A program made the translations under genes and the position numbers. From assembly GCA_026168455.1 (NCBI GenBank), contig CM047426.1, positions 617,501 to 681,500 on the forward strand: 64,000 bases of DNA, in the 5' to 3' direction. Below, piece after piece: positions 1-11,800 of this stretch. The first letter of the stretch is position 1. Every line of letters starts with the position of its first letter. The stretch comes from Theocolax elegans. Its lineage: Eukaryota; Arthropoda; Insecta; Hymenoptera; Cerocephalidae. A model generated the notes under the pieces. It saw only the letters and a program-made list of their open reading frames with translations. It was not told the origin of the DNA and searched no databases.

Positions 1-41
1 CTCTATTATTTACATTATTATATCGAATTTGTAATTTGCAG

Positions 42-2462
42 ACGATCACCAGTAAATTGTCATTACTACTCAGCAAACTCGAAAGATCTCGTGGTCACTT
101 TGAAAAATTACAAAATGCATTAGAGAAGAAGATCCATGAGTGCCACACGTTGAAGAAGGAGAGTAAACAGAATAGCGTGCGCAAAATGCAAGTTGATAAG
201 AAGATATTGGACGTTGAAAATATGGCAGTGGAAGTGGCGAAACAAAAGGCAGAATTATTACAGTACAAAGATACAACGGATCGCAAAACTGCCGAGATGC
301 TGATTACGCTCAATAGAGAAAATGATTTGGTAAGCATTTTGCATAAAATTATATTAAAAAATTTTTTAATGTTTTACTTTAGTTTCTAATTAAGTAATAA
401 TAATTAAAAAAATTTAAACAATTTTCAAATCACTAATAATTTTTTTTTAATTAACTTTAATAATATAATCTTGAGTCATTTCAATTTCTAATTTTACAGT
501 TACGAGTCAAGATAAAGAAACTGGAAGAAGAAAACGAGGAATCTAAAGCAATGGTATTGAGACTGACGAGAGACCTCGATCATCTTACCCTAACTCACAG
601 TCAAACCTTGGTAGAAAATACCAAATTAACCAACGACAAATTAAGACTGGAACAAGATGTAAGGAAATCCGAGAGCCGTTACGATATGACGGTTCGAAAG
701 CTGCAAGAAAAATTCCACAAAGAGGTACGTTTACTCGTTGGAATTAGCAACACGCTCTTTACACTGTTTATAAAAGATCGAGTTCGTAAAAATATGGTAA
801 ACGTTCCAGGTAACCGACTTGAATCAAATCAACGAATCGCATCGAACTAGACTGCAAGAATTGGAAGCAACGAACAAAGAACTTCGAAGGCACGTTGTGA
901 TTTGCGAAGCCAGTGATTCTGCACCAAGCTCCAGTGGTATATCGTCCATTCTACCCGACGTTACTGCTAAACAAACCTGCGATGATATAATGAACGAATT
1001 ACACGCGTACAACGTAAGCGAAGCCTATTCTTTTTATTTCATTTTATTCAACTCGAACTTGATACACGATAAATTTATTACATATAGCAATCTCAATACT
1101 GGATGCCGATAACCTATCCCTCGACATCGAGCGGTCGCAGCAAATCGAGCTGTTCTCCTGATCTTGGTATCGAAAGTGACGCAGCGGTCACGTCGACGAG
1201 ACCACTTAAAGATACTTTGAAAATAACCGAGTCGATGTCGAATCTACTCAGCGACGATGATAATTGTAACAACAACCAGGCACTACGAGACACCGATGGC
1301 GATAGCCCGCTGCCTATTGAAGGTAAACATTATCCTTGATTTTATTATTATTATCACCCTTACACTTAGAAATTACACAATTTACTGTATTATCAATTTT
1401 TTGTTCTACTTTATAGGTGGGCTTTTATATTATAGTATGTATCAAAATCAATTGATCAATTATTATCTAGCTTATGCCAGAAAAATGTTAGCGAATAATG
1501 CATACCGATTTTCATAGCATTGTCTTAATTGCTATGTTTTTTTTTAAGTTCTTAGTAAACGCTCTAACTGTTGTACATCGTCGCATGGATGTTGTCATAT
1601 ATGTTATATACATAAATAGTCGTTGTCATAAAAAACTAAATATTTTTCGATCGTTTGGTAGTTCGACGATAAATATTCTTTTCTTTTAGTGCTTTACTAA
1701 ATTTAATATTTTTTTACTATCAAATAAAAATATCACTGAATCGTTCAACTATTCTTTATTCTTAAACTGCTATGTAGTATACAAAATTTTCAACTTTTCT
1801 ATTTCATCATATTTTTATGGACGTTAGGTACCAACAGATATAAGCGTAAATAGGAGATTGAAACTGTTTACCGTTTTCATCTAGATTTATTTGCAATCTG
1901 TACAATCTATTTGCGTTTATGTTTGTTGATATTTGCTATCCTTAGTGTCTCATTAGTCATTAATTATACAATAGTTCCCTAATTGTGATCAATATCATAC
2001 GGTATTCTCATACTGCTGTACATATTATAGCATAGAATTCTATAGCTTAGCAATGCAAGCAATAAATGTTTAATGTTAATAGTAATGTATATTTGTTGTA
2101 AATGAAAGTAATGTAAGGATTTTAAACATTTTCTATATACATGTGTACATAGTGCACTTGCAACCATACTTATATTACTTTTATTTCTTTTTATTACGGT
2201 ATATTTTCGGCAATTTAAAACGTTATTAATATTTACACTTTTATTAGGTCTCGATGAAGTGGAAACATTAAAACAAGAAAACATTGCGCTGAAGAAAAGA
2301 TTGATGAAAACAAGGAGAGCTCTTGAAGATACATTTCAACATTTGTCTGCATCCAACAAAAATAAGAAAAATGTCGAAAAAGCCATTACGAAACAACTTA
2401 TGATTACAAAAAGTATACTTAAGAAAACAAAGAGCTACGAAGATTCGCATTACGAAAACTGA
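42..2462 (+). CDS. coiled-coil protein, 3' five exons (5' part outside window)
   Basis: Five exons join in one frame: 42-329, 500-724, 810-1013, 1088-1322 and 2248-2462, ending in TGA at 2460-2462. Each boundary has AG/GT signals and matching phases (0,0,0,0, then phase 1 into the last exon), giving 388 residues. The first two exons and the start of the third encode heptad-rich coiled coil (Lys/Glu/Leu/Gln). The middle is Ser-rich linker with the motif SPDLGIESD, and the last exon is a second short coiled coil (LKKRLMKTRRALEDTF) with a basic tail. An AG acceptor at 40-41 shows that upstream exons lie outside the window. I do not firmly recognise the family. The SPDLGIESD motif and the last coiled coil recall centrosomin/CDK5RAP2-type centrosomal scaffolds, but this is a weak impression. 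It would be a cytoskeletal or centrosomal scaffold rather than an enzyme. Gene structure is secure; function is not. Confidence 0.85.
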
Positions 2463-3299
2463 TGTTTAGCAAACGACAACACGTCAGTCTCTTATAATGC
2501 CTATGCTGTTAAACGTAAAATAATTTTTAAAAACGCAATTTGCGTTGTGAATACTTACCATTGGGTATTATCTTTCATTTGTATTTACTCGATCGTATGG
2601 TTAATAATTTTAAGTTTGTGACACAACCCCTTGTATTATTAAGTGTGCATATGTCTATTGACATATAATTGTAAACTTGCACTTGTTACACGTCAGAAAA
2701 TAGAATACTCGTGCAAAAGATCCTATTTTTTCAAACAAAATTTTTCTAAAAGTTAAATAAAAAGTCAAAGAATTTATATTGTTGAAATATAGACAAGTGA
2801 ATGTGAAAGTTGTACATTGATAAATTTATATGTAAATATTTATAAATTATAAGAGTATTGTACCTTTTTAGTGTGCATTTTGGTTAATCGTTTTTTCTAC
2901 TTTGTCAGACATTAATTCGAACGTAGCTTTCTACGTTTTACAAGCAAGTCTGTCGTGTATACATGTTTATGTTTAAGGCACCTTATACAAAGATCTTACA
3001 AAATGTATATAATATATCAAATCACAAATCGATACATCTGTATATAAAAATAAATCATCAATAAAGTGCCATTCACACTTAAATTTTATACTAAAAAGTG
3101 TAATTATTTTAAAATGTAATCCATTTGATATCATTTTTTGTTTCATAACAAAATGTTGTAAAAGCTATATCCTTATTGATCTTCCTTATGCATATTCACA
3201 AAATTTAGAAACAGTACTAACAAATATTTTGATCATAACACGATTTTATTATACAATAAAAAACACTCAATAAATTTCAAAAATTATAATGTATTAAAA
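2463..3299. other. shared 3' UTR / convergent gene ends
   Basis: This AT-rich spacer lies between two convergent stop codons. On the + strand AATAAA signals occur at 2756-2761, 3049-3054 and 3060-3065, suitable for the coiled-coil gene. On the - strand a signal (TTTATT on +) lies at 3245-3250, about 50 bases past the mS38 stop. No ORF of note is present. Confidence 0.6.
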
Positions 3300-4169
3300 T
3301 CATTCATCTAGTTTTAGCCTGTATGTACGTAATCTGTGTTTATGTGCTTTCCTCTCTTGCTGCTCCTTAATAAATTGTCTAATCATATCTTCGGGTACTA
3401 GCTCACCTCTCCACCTATTTGGCAATCTTTTTCTAGTCAAAAGATGAATACGTTCTTTAACGTATTCTTTTGCATTAAATTTTTCAGTTTCTTGTAACAT
3501 TTTCTGAAGTTCGGCTTGGAAACGTTTTTCTCTTGCTAAACTTTTCTGATGTGCCCTTTTACGTCTAACAAATTTCATTTTTTTTAAAAACTTCCTCTTT
3601 TTATGTTTCTTCATTTTCCTCTTCCTAATTCTAATCATTCGGACAGCCTCTTTTTTTACAATGTTGAAGTTTGTAGGTATCTCTATAATTTTCTTTGGTG
3701 CTATATCACTTTTCTCAATATTGACGCTCGTTGGATCATTGATTTCCAAATTTGGTAGTAGAGGCCGATCAATGATTTTATGCAAGGGCAATTCATTTCC
3801 AGAAATGTTGATATTTAAATTGACGGATAGAGGCTTAAATATAAGCGGATTTACAAGTTTTGGCAATGAATTATCAGTTTGTAGAGAATTATGTAAGCTA
3901 CAACTCGACGAAAGATACCGTTGTTGTTTCGAGAAATTGAGACGAAGGGTTTCTAAAAAAGAAAAGAATTATTCGATATTTAGATTATAGAGATGAATGT
4001 TAAACTAAAATAAAATAACACATATTGAGGTTAGGTTAACTAAAACATAGACTCCGATATATTAACAATTTGAAATAATACATGCATGTGAATGTAACCA
4101 GTTTTTCATTATACCTTTACTCGAGATGTTGAATCGTTGAAATACTCTTTTCAACGCGCAAACAGCCAT
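3300..4169 (-). CDS. MRPS38: mitochondrial ribosomal protein mS38 (AURKAIP1 family)
   Basis: Two coding exons: 4169-4115 (ATG at 4169-4167) and 3952-3300 (TGA). The intron 4114-3953 has GTATAA at the donor and a TTCTTTTCTTTTTTAG acceptor; phase 1 joins exactly, giving 235 residues. The N-terminus MAVCALKRVFQRFNISSK is basic and lacks acidic residues, as in a mitochondrial presequence. The last ~115 residues carry the family signature: a run of Lys/Arg with RKRKMKKHKKRKF, then KFVRRKRAHQK and YVKERIHLLTRKR. In known mS38 this basic C-terminal tail sits in the small mitoribosomal subunit near the decoding centre. The coding exon 2 frame is open upstream of its acceptor but contains no ATG, which is why the start was placed in exon 1. 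The human homologue is also called Aurora-A-interacting protein. Confidence is high for the family and moderate for exon 1. Confidence 0.85.
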
Positions 4170-6200
4170 TGTCGAGTAACAATTTATTTACGAACCGATG
4201 AAAATGAGCAGCTTTGCATTGCTCCAGACCTCCGGCTGCTAAGTGCTAAGTGCTATCTAACAATACCGACAGTCGATAATGCAGTGAACGGTGGTGCTTC
4301 AAAATAAATACAGCGGACAGCGGTCCGCGTGGGATAGATTTATAAGTTTAAAATATTTTAAATGAGATGACGAATCAACATCTGCATAGTAGCATATCGG
4401 TGTTATTGTATATAATCCACGGCCTTAAAAATAAGAAGAAGAAGGGATGACGAATACTTAATTATTCATCATTGTTTTTACTTATTTTTTTAAATGCTGT
4501 ATTTGTTTTAAATGTAATACAAGTTTATAAGGTTTTAAAGAATTTTTGATGTATAATAGTACTTTTTTCAAAATTATGTCCTTCGTGTCCATGTAGTTAT
4601 TTACTCAATATATCTGTATTCTTCTTAGTTTTTAAAATAATAAATAAAAAATTTTTGTCATCGACATAGTTTAAAAAATAATGAATGAAAATTATCATCA
4701 TTGACGGAATAAAATTTCTTACAAAGACTCTGTGCCTGATTTTAACCGCATATAAGTATGTTCTAAAACTAAACTTACGACATGTATTCACATTTTAATT
4801 TATTCTTTTGATTTTTTTGAGCATTAGTGACCAACAAGGCTACTGAAATAGGTTGTAAGTATATATCAGCGCTTAATAAAAAAAAACTAATATTTTTTAC
4901 AAAAAATTGTTTCAAGTATTTTTATGTGTATAGGTATTTTTAGATCTGCAATTGCGAATGATAAATTTCAAGTTGAAAATATAACTTAATAAATAAAATA
5001 TATTATATTTGTTTCGCGTACCTGTAAGTACATTTGGGTGATAAAAAATGAAGAGAGATAAATTATTGATTATGATAAATCTTTATTATCGCTTGATGAC
5101 TAGATTATAAAGATCCGTAATAACAGATTTCGATAAAGAGACGAATAGAGCGGATTTTAACAAACCCAAACGTTCGCATTATAATTTTTACAAGACATAA
5201 GTATCGTTTACGTAAAATGTAATGAACATTTTGATTCGGTGGCTACATATGGATAATCCTTATATATTCTTTTATTTTTATCACGCTCCGTAAAATCGTA
5301 GATTGTAGCTTTAAAATCCCAGTGTCAAATGTTTCATTTCCTTTTACATTTTCGTGAAGCTACGAACAATATTCGATAAGGACATGCGTTCGAGACTCGA
5401 GAGAAATTACCAGAGACAAAAAGGGGAAAATCGGCTGTCCCGCGAACGTGGAATACATAAACAAAAAAGACAAAACAATTTGATTGATCGAGAGTTAAAA
5501 ATGTAAACTAAATAATATATATACACATATATTTATCGAGTGAACTTTCCTTTGAAAAGTATACGCATATACTACTTATATATAATAATTCGAGTTTCGA
5601 CAGTAAATTTCACTCTTTACGCGGTATCGTCTTTCAAAATTCCGATAGTATTTGTATACATGTATGTAAAACGTTATACATATACAATTGGAAAAGAATT
5701 TTTACTTATACCGTTTAATTTTTGGTATTTATTTCTTTTTTTAAAACTCGATGGGAAACGATAAACAAAATGCTAATTGGTGGAGAGAGGTAAGAATCGG
5801 TAAACGACTTACAATATACATAGAAAAAAAATCGTTAATATAACAAACTTGACTCGTTTTTCTCTTGTTCAGCCTTGTATACGCGTGATCATTTTGCATT
5901 TGACATATGTACACTCTTCATAACCAACTTCTGATCAGTATCTAATTATTATTCATAATTTTGTTAATACAAAGAAAAATGATAATAAATAATTAATGGA
6001 TGTTCAAATATTCGGACAATTTCGTAAAGTAATCGATGAAGCGATGAATTTAAAAATCCATAGATTATTTCGAAATATTAGATTGACTAACAACTTTATA
6101 TATTTTACATGTATGGGTGTGATCAGAAATTGAACTCAACTGATTAGAAATTGGGCATGATTCGCGGTACATTATCCAAGGCTGATGCGAAAATTTAAAC
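4170..6200. other. AT-rich intergenic spacer, mS38 promoter side
   Basis: The first ~160 bases are less AT-rich and include an 8-base repeat (gctaagt-type, near 4237-4254), so the mS38 promoter probably lies here, though I see no clear TATA or Inr element. The rest is AT-rich with only short chance ORFs. No gene is supported. Confidence 0.5.
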
Positions 6201-6246
6201 TCGCCTCAATTTTCTTCTCTTCGTTTCATCAATAGCAACAACAATA

Positions 6247-6293
<47 letters not shown>

Positions 6294-7072
6294 CGTAAGT
6301 ACATTTGCACGAAATATAAAAAGGTATGCGCGCGCGTGTGCGTGTGTGTGTGTGTGTATACATATGTATAATAATAATTATTTTTCATAAATAATTCAAC
6401 AATATCGGTTTTGCACTTTCGTTTAATCTCTGTCTCGCTCTCGCTCACTTGTTCCTTGGGAAACGTATTTATATAGGTATAAATAAATTTATACTTATCG
6501 AATTAAAAAATTAAAACGTAAAATGGTACATCATACTTTTCCACAAACGAAGTTTCGGCTCTTTCGCTGTGTGTGTATATATATATATTTATATATATAT
6601 ATATATAGCTAATAATTTCCTCCTTATATATCGAATCGAAAGGAAAATCGCGTGTATTTAAAGCTTCCGAGTACATATACATACATTTAAAAAAAAAGTA
6701 AAAGACGCAAATGTAAGTATACAGAGGTGGTATAAAAAAAACAATTTTGGACAGCTATACGTGTAGGTGAGTGTATTTGTGTCTGTGCGTGTGGGTGTAA
6801 GCCGACGAGAAAAACGAGGTGTACGCGGCAAAAGACGTACACGCGTGACTATATACATCACGCGTACATGTGTGTGTGTATGCATCATCATCACGATTCA
6901 CGCGTGTTTGTCCGCGCGCGTGCACTCGCCTTGTACAATAGATATACGAATATTAGACCATCACGTTATATATATATGTATATATGTATATATGTATATG
7001 TATATGTATATATCATGTGTGTATATGTATGTACTTAGCGGAAAGGGACGGCGTATCGCGATACGATAGAAT

Positions 7073-7152
7073 CATTATCATTATCATTATCATTATCATT
7101 ATCACTATCACTATCATTATCATTATCATTATCGTCATCATCGTCATCGTCA
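7073..7152. repeat. ATTATC hexamer tandem array
   Basis: About 13 units of a six-base repeat, mostly ATTATC with ACTATC and GTCATC variants toward the right end. Read on the - strand each unit contains GATAAT, so the array holds many GATA-type cores at six-base spacing. Confidence 0.85.
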
Positions 7153-7226
7153 ACGCGAAATCTTTGTCCGCTCGGGAAAAAAATTGACCTTGAATTTTGT
7201 GAGACTCGATGTCCCGAATTTGCACT

Positions 7227-7371
7227 CTAAACCCTGGGTGTAAAAATTTACGTTAAACTGTCTAAAAATCAGCAACTTCCCATATATTTCATATTTTTAG
7301 TAAAACATGAAAATTCGACTTTTCATTAATTTTACACATTCCAACGTTAACTTTTACACTTTAGGATTTAG
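7227..7371. repeat. small imperfect inverted-repeat element
   Basis: The left arm (7227-7256, beginning ctaaaccctgg) is repeated inverted at 7343-7371 with several mismatches; both arms share a GTGTAAAA core and an ACGTT core. The spacer is ~87 bases. This could be a MITE remnant. No clear target duplication is visible. Confidence 0.4.
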
Positions 7372-8350
7372 AACGTATGGAGAATGCGTGATCTTACGAT
7401 CCTAAGATCGTCGTGTGTTTGTGCCCTGTTTGAAAAAAAAAAATAGAAACGATACAAACCGATAAAAAGATTGGTTGATATAGTATAAACGCAGTAAATG
7501 TGTAGTATATCCGTCTGCTCCGTTGGTACACCTAATAAAACCAATGAGTAGCTTGTACACTGCAGGTGTCATTGATTTATGTATATTAATTTTATTAAAA
7601 AATTTTATCGTTTTTTTTGGTTTTATCAGGAATGCATGTGTATGGATGCAGACACGCGGATACATATATGACTATCGACCAATCTGGAAATTTTATCGGT
7701 TTTTATCAATTCCTTTGAAAAGGGCGTGTATGTGTGGGTGGATACATCCGTATACCGTCGTCCTGGCTCCTAAATATATTTACATAAGAATTTCCTCTTC
7801 ATCACTAATTTTTACGAGCACGAAATGTATAAGATAGATGACTAGGATTCGTAATTCAATTTTACGAGACGAAGAGAATATTCATTCTTGGATGTCGAAT
7901 TTCAATTCGAGTGTATGTGCGTGCGTGTGTGTTGGTGTCTGTTGGTGTCTGCGTGTGCGTGTGCGTGTGACTCTCTTCTCTCTTTCTATGTTTATATATA
8001 TATATATATTTGTGTGTGTGTGCGTGTGTTTTATATACTCGCAATTATGTACAATAGTAATTAAATTACACGATGTTACAAACTAGAAGGTTCGCCTTAT
8101 AGAAATATATCTGTGTGTGTATGTGTGTGTATACATATATATATATATGAAGACCGAGGAGAAGTAAAGAAGTTTCGACTCGCAAAGAGCGCGATTCGGT
8201 TTTCACCAACCCCGGCACTCTACACGTGTTTTACGAAAGGAAAAGAAAGAAAAGAAAAGCTAACGAATGGACGTGAAATGTATGATACATTATTGAGACG
8301 CTTAAAATTTATGACTCTTTAATCGTATGTATGTATGTATATATATATAT

Positions 8351-8383
<33 letters not shown>

Positions 8384-8648
8384 TGTATAGGCGTGATCTC
8401 TGTGCCGAGAAGATGCGACGTGAATTTTTGGTTTGTGGATTTGGTGAGACTCGATCGACACGTTGCGCGATGTTTCGCGATCCCCTTTCTTCGTTCGATG
8501 ATAAATAAATAATAATTTTAAGCGTGTGGCTGGTCGGGTGGTTCGAGAGACGATCGATCGAGTCGAACCGAGAGGACGAAGGACGAACGAAAAGGAAGGG
8601 GAAGGGAAAGGTGTACGAGCTATGTTGGAAGCGCGCAGAGGAGACTTC

Positions 8649-8845
8649 CTACGTGGAGTAGTGCTGATGGTGCGGGTGGTGAGGATGCCGATGCGTCGGA
8701 GGCTCGCCTAGCCAAGAGTCCGGCGAGGGTGGGAAATCGGGGTAGCCGGCTGTGCCTCCGGCTCCGGGAGGTCCGCCGCCTCCTCCGCCGGTCGACTCGT
8801 TGCTCAGGTCCGACGCTGCCCCTGCTACCATGCCGCCCGGACCTC
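8649..8845 (-). CDS. Lim3: Lim3 exon 7, conserved C-terminus
   Basis: The acceptor GTAAACAG precedes 8845 and the stop TAG is at 8651-8649. It encodes [14 protein letters not shown], a Gly/Pro run, then [15 protein letters not shown] and a His/Pro tail. The DLS...GGYPDFP.SP.SWL pattern matches the C-terminal motif of vertebrate Lhx3/4, confirming both the family call and the last exon. The His-rich extension replaces the acidic end seen in vertebrates. Confidence 0.92.
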
Positions 8846-11800
8846 CTGTTTACCCAACAATACCGATATTTAGACATTCAACATCCTTACAATTCATTAC
8901 GTTTTTTAAATGTAATGAACTTTCAATCGATCGGTAAAATTAGTCTTTTACTTTTTTTTGGTAAAATTTTGGTCCTTCGAAGGACTTTCTCACTCCAACG
9001 AATTTCTTTAACACGTTTTTTCTTGAGAAGGCTGTTACTATCGATTTCATTTTTCAAAAGCGGAGATATCTTTAAATTCGATACAAATAAATCATTTCAT
9101 TGAAATATAGTAACAACGTTTGCGATGTAAATCTTTGTTACAACTTAAACTAAGTCAGACGGTATTTTAAGATTTTTGGTTGAGAATATATTAAAACAAA
9201 CTACGTTTTCTTACGTGTAAAATAATTATGATATAATAATTTATTATAGAAAAGATTTTTGGTTCATTAAATAATTTATTTTAAAAAATTGATGGCGTAT
9301 TTTGTAGAGAAAATTCGAATGCGTTTGATTACTGGTTGGACATTGGATTACTAATATAAAAAATTGTAACTATATCAATAAAATAAAAATTATAAAAGAA
9401 ATGTCTTGCCGGACTAGAGGGTGAGAAACAAGTAAGAACAAAGATGAATATGTACACGGAGAGAAATAATTTATAAATATTACAAAGCAGTTTGGTAAAA
9501 ATTCCTAAACTCTCAAGTAATGTGGTAACAAACTGCGAATCTCGTAATTTTTACCAAACTAAATTGTAATTTTAATTTTTTTTTTAACATCAGAAAAAAA
9601 ATTTTATTCCTCCCATATTATTTATTTTTGAGTTTATGTATATTATTCGAGTGTTATGGAAATTTTAAATATTTAAATGAAATTTAATTAGTGAAAAAAT
9701 TCTGGATGTCATCGGGATCGAACCTGCGAAGTTTGGGTTGAGAATCCAAGTCCTTACCATTGCGCCACCGCGTCACTTGCATGTGTTTCATCGAATCGTC
9801 CTTTTAAAGTAAACAAACGAACGACGCGATTCCAATAAAAATTTTATTTCTTTTCGGTATCTCGTGCTGTACTGTTGTTTATAGAATTTCGTAAACAGTA
9901 TAGGAAAAAATCAGAGTTAATAAAATTTACAAGCTTAATTGTAATACGACTAATGTTACCGAGCAATTTTCAAGTAAATTAACCGTGAGCCACATATTAC
10001 GAGTGGCATTATAAAATGAGTAACTGACCGATGGTAGTGTAGACGGAGAGAGCGGCATCCGGTGGGTATGGAAAATGTGGTGGCAACGAAGGCGATCTCG
10101 AGGTTGAGAGGTAGGGAGGTGTCGCCGCGCCGAGGTAGCCTCTCGGTGGACCTCCACCGGTTCCGCCACCACCGCCACCTGGACTGGCTCCTTCACCTTC
10201 CAGGGCCATATTCACTACAGTCCCGTAACTGTCGTTGCTCAGATCTGTAAGTTACCAAAAAAAACATTTCGTTTAGTAAATTTTTATACAATAAGAACGA
10301 AATTTCGTTTGTCATTTCCAGGTAGACTTGTTAAACTATGAAGCAGAAATTGTAAACAGAAATAAGTAAAACGTCGAGAGTTTGTATGAAACGTTGTGGT
10401 GAAACGTTGTTTCTCATTGTATCGCCCATTTATACAAATGAAATCAGCTGTTCCATCAGATTTGTCGCAATTTATAAGGTATTTTTAATCCTATTTAAAT
10501 AGCTTTCAAAGTTACTCTAAAATATTTAATACGAGTACCTACATCACTCGAATGTTGTACTATAATTTTTACGTTACCGATCGAACGTTGCACATTTATA
10601 CTCTGCTAGTAGAAAAAACACTCCTTTCGGTTATGTACTTTTAGCCACAAAAGATTCCAGTAAACTCTCCGTGTCAATTCAAGAGTGAAAATTATGCCCG
10701 CATAAGATTATTCGATTCAACAAAAATATTCCTTAGTTCAACTAAACTTTTCAATTTCATATGACTTTTTCACTCTAAAAAATTTCACGAGAATAGTATG
10801 CATCAACACTCGTATATGCACGAAGCGCGTGAATAATACAAACTCATCGGAAATTCACGTGTAGGAAAAAAAAGAAAGAAAAAATGAAAACAAAAGGTGT
10901 AACGCGGGAGTGATCCTCGCGATCGGACAACTCGATAAACCGTCACCGCGTGTCGAGTCAGATCGGAATCGCGTGTCGCGGTCGAGCCTCATCCGTATAA
11001 ATAATTAGCCGCGCGTGCCGATCGCGTGCCCTCGTCCACCCCTTCTTCTGCGTATACACCGCTGCGGCTAATTCGCTAATGCTCGCCAAGGTACGTTATC
11101 TACCTGGCACTATTAATCCACGCACTCGATGACCATCGGTCATGGGACATTACCTTCACCTTTTTACTTTTTACTTTTTACCGGATTATTATTCACCTCT
11201 CGTAATTGTAAATTTACGAGTGGGTTGACGTTACGAGATATGCTCATCCGAAAGTCGCGCTATTTTTATGTTCTTGTGGCTAACGCGATGTCGGACCCAA
11301 ATTAGAGGGATATAAAAATTATGTCAATATATTAGATTAAAAACCGAAAAAAGACTTTTAGAGAAAAAATTATTTTTTTTTGTTAATAAAAATTCAATAA
11401 ACGATTTTTCCTCGGTAATTTTGAATTAAAAAGTACTGTAATTATAGTGATTTGAAAATCTGCAATATTTAGGAATTATAATAAAATTACTACGTTTGTT
11501 CAGTAAAAAAAGGGGAACAGAGTTAATAATTGTTATAAAAATTACTATAGGTTATATATAGAAACAATTTACCACAATTTTTGGAATAAATTGACATGGA
11601 TTATAATATATATATATTAATTCCTTTTTAGTAAGTTTTGTTCATACAGTAATACGTAATACACAATTATTTATTTCCATGTATAAGAGAATTTCGCCGT
11701 TTGTTTCTTTTTTTCGTTTTTCGTGATTGACAATGCAGGTTTAAACATTTTTTTGGATTTAAGAAAATGTTTAAAACATATACATTACTGAAACCAAAAT

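Larger units (their letters stand above)
6201..8648. repeat. microsatellite-dense spacer, probable Lim3 3' UTR/downstream
   Basis: This stretch lies just past the Lim3 stop and may contain its 3' UTR. It holds (TAA)n at 6251-6293, CG/GT repeats at 6328-6358, TA runs around 6580-6606, TATATG-type repeats at 6968-7015, an ATTATC hexamer array at 7073-7152, GT-rich repeats at 7911-7970, 8017-8030 and 8110-8150, and TATG/TA repeats at 8325-8390. Long ORFs here are translated simple repeats (poly-Leu, Thr-His, Met-Ile). Confidence 0.6.

Noticed and set aside
6206..6448. 80-codon - strand ORF with poly-Leu and Thr-His runs
   Set aside because: It is a translation of TAA and GT microsatellites.
9702..9779. 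possible functional tRNA gene
   Set aside because: Acceptor, D and T stems do not pair; only the promoter boxes and part of the anticodon stem remain.
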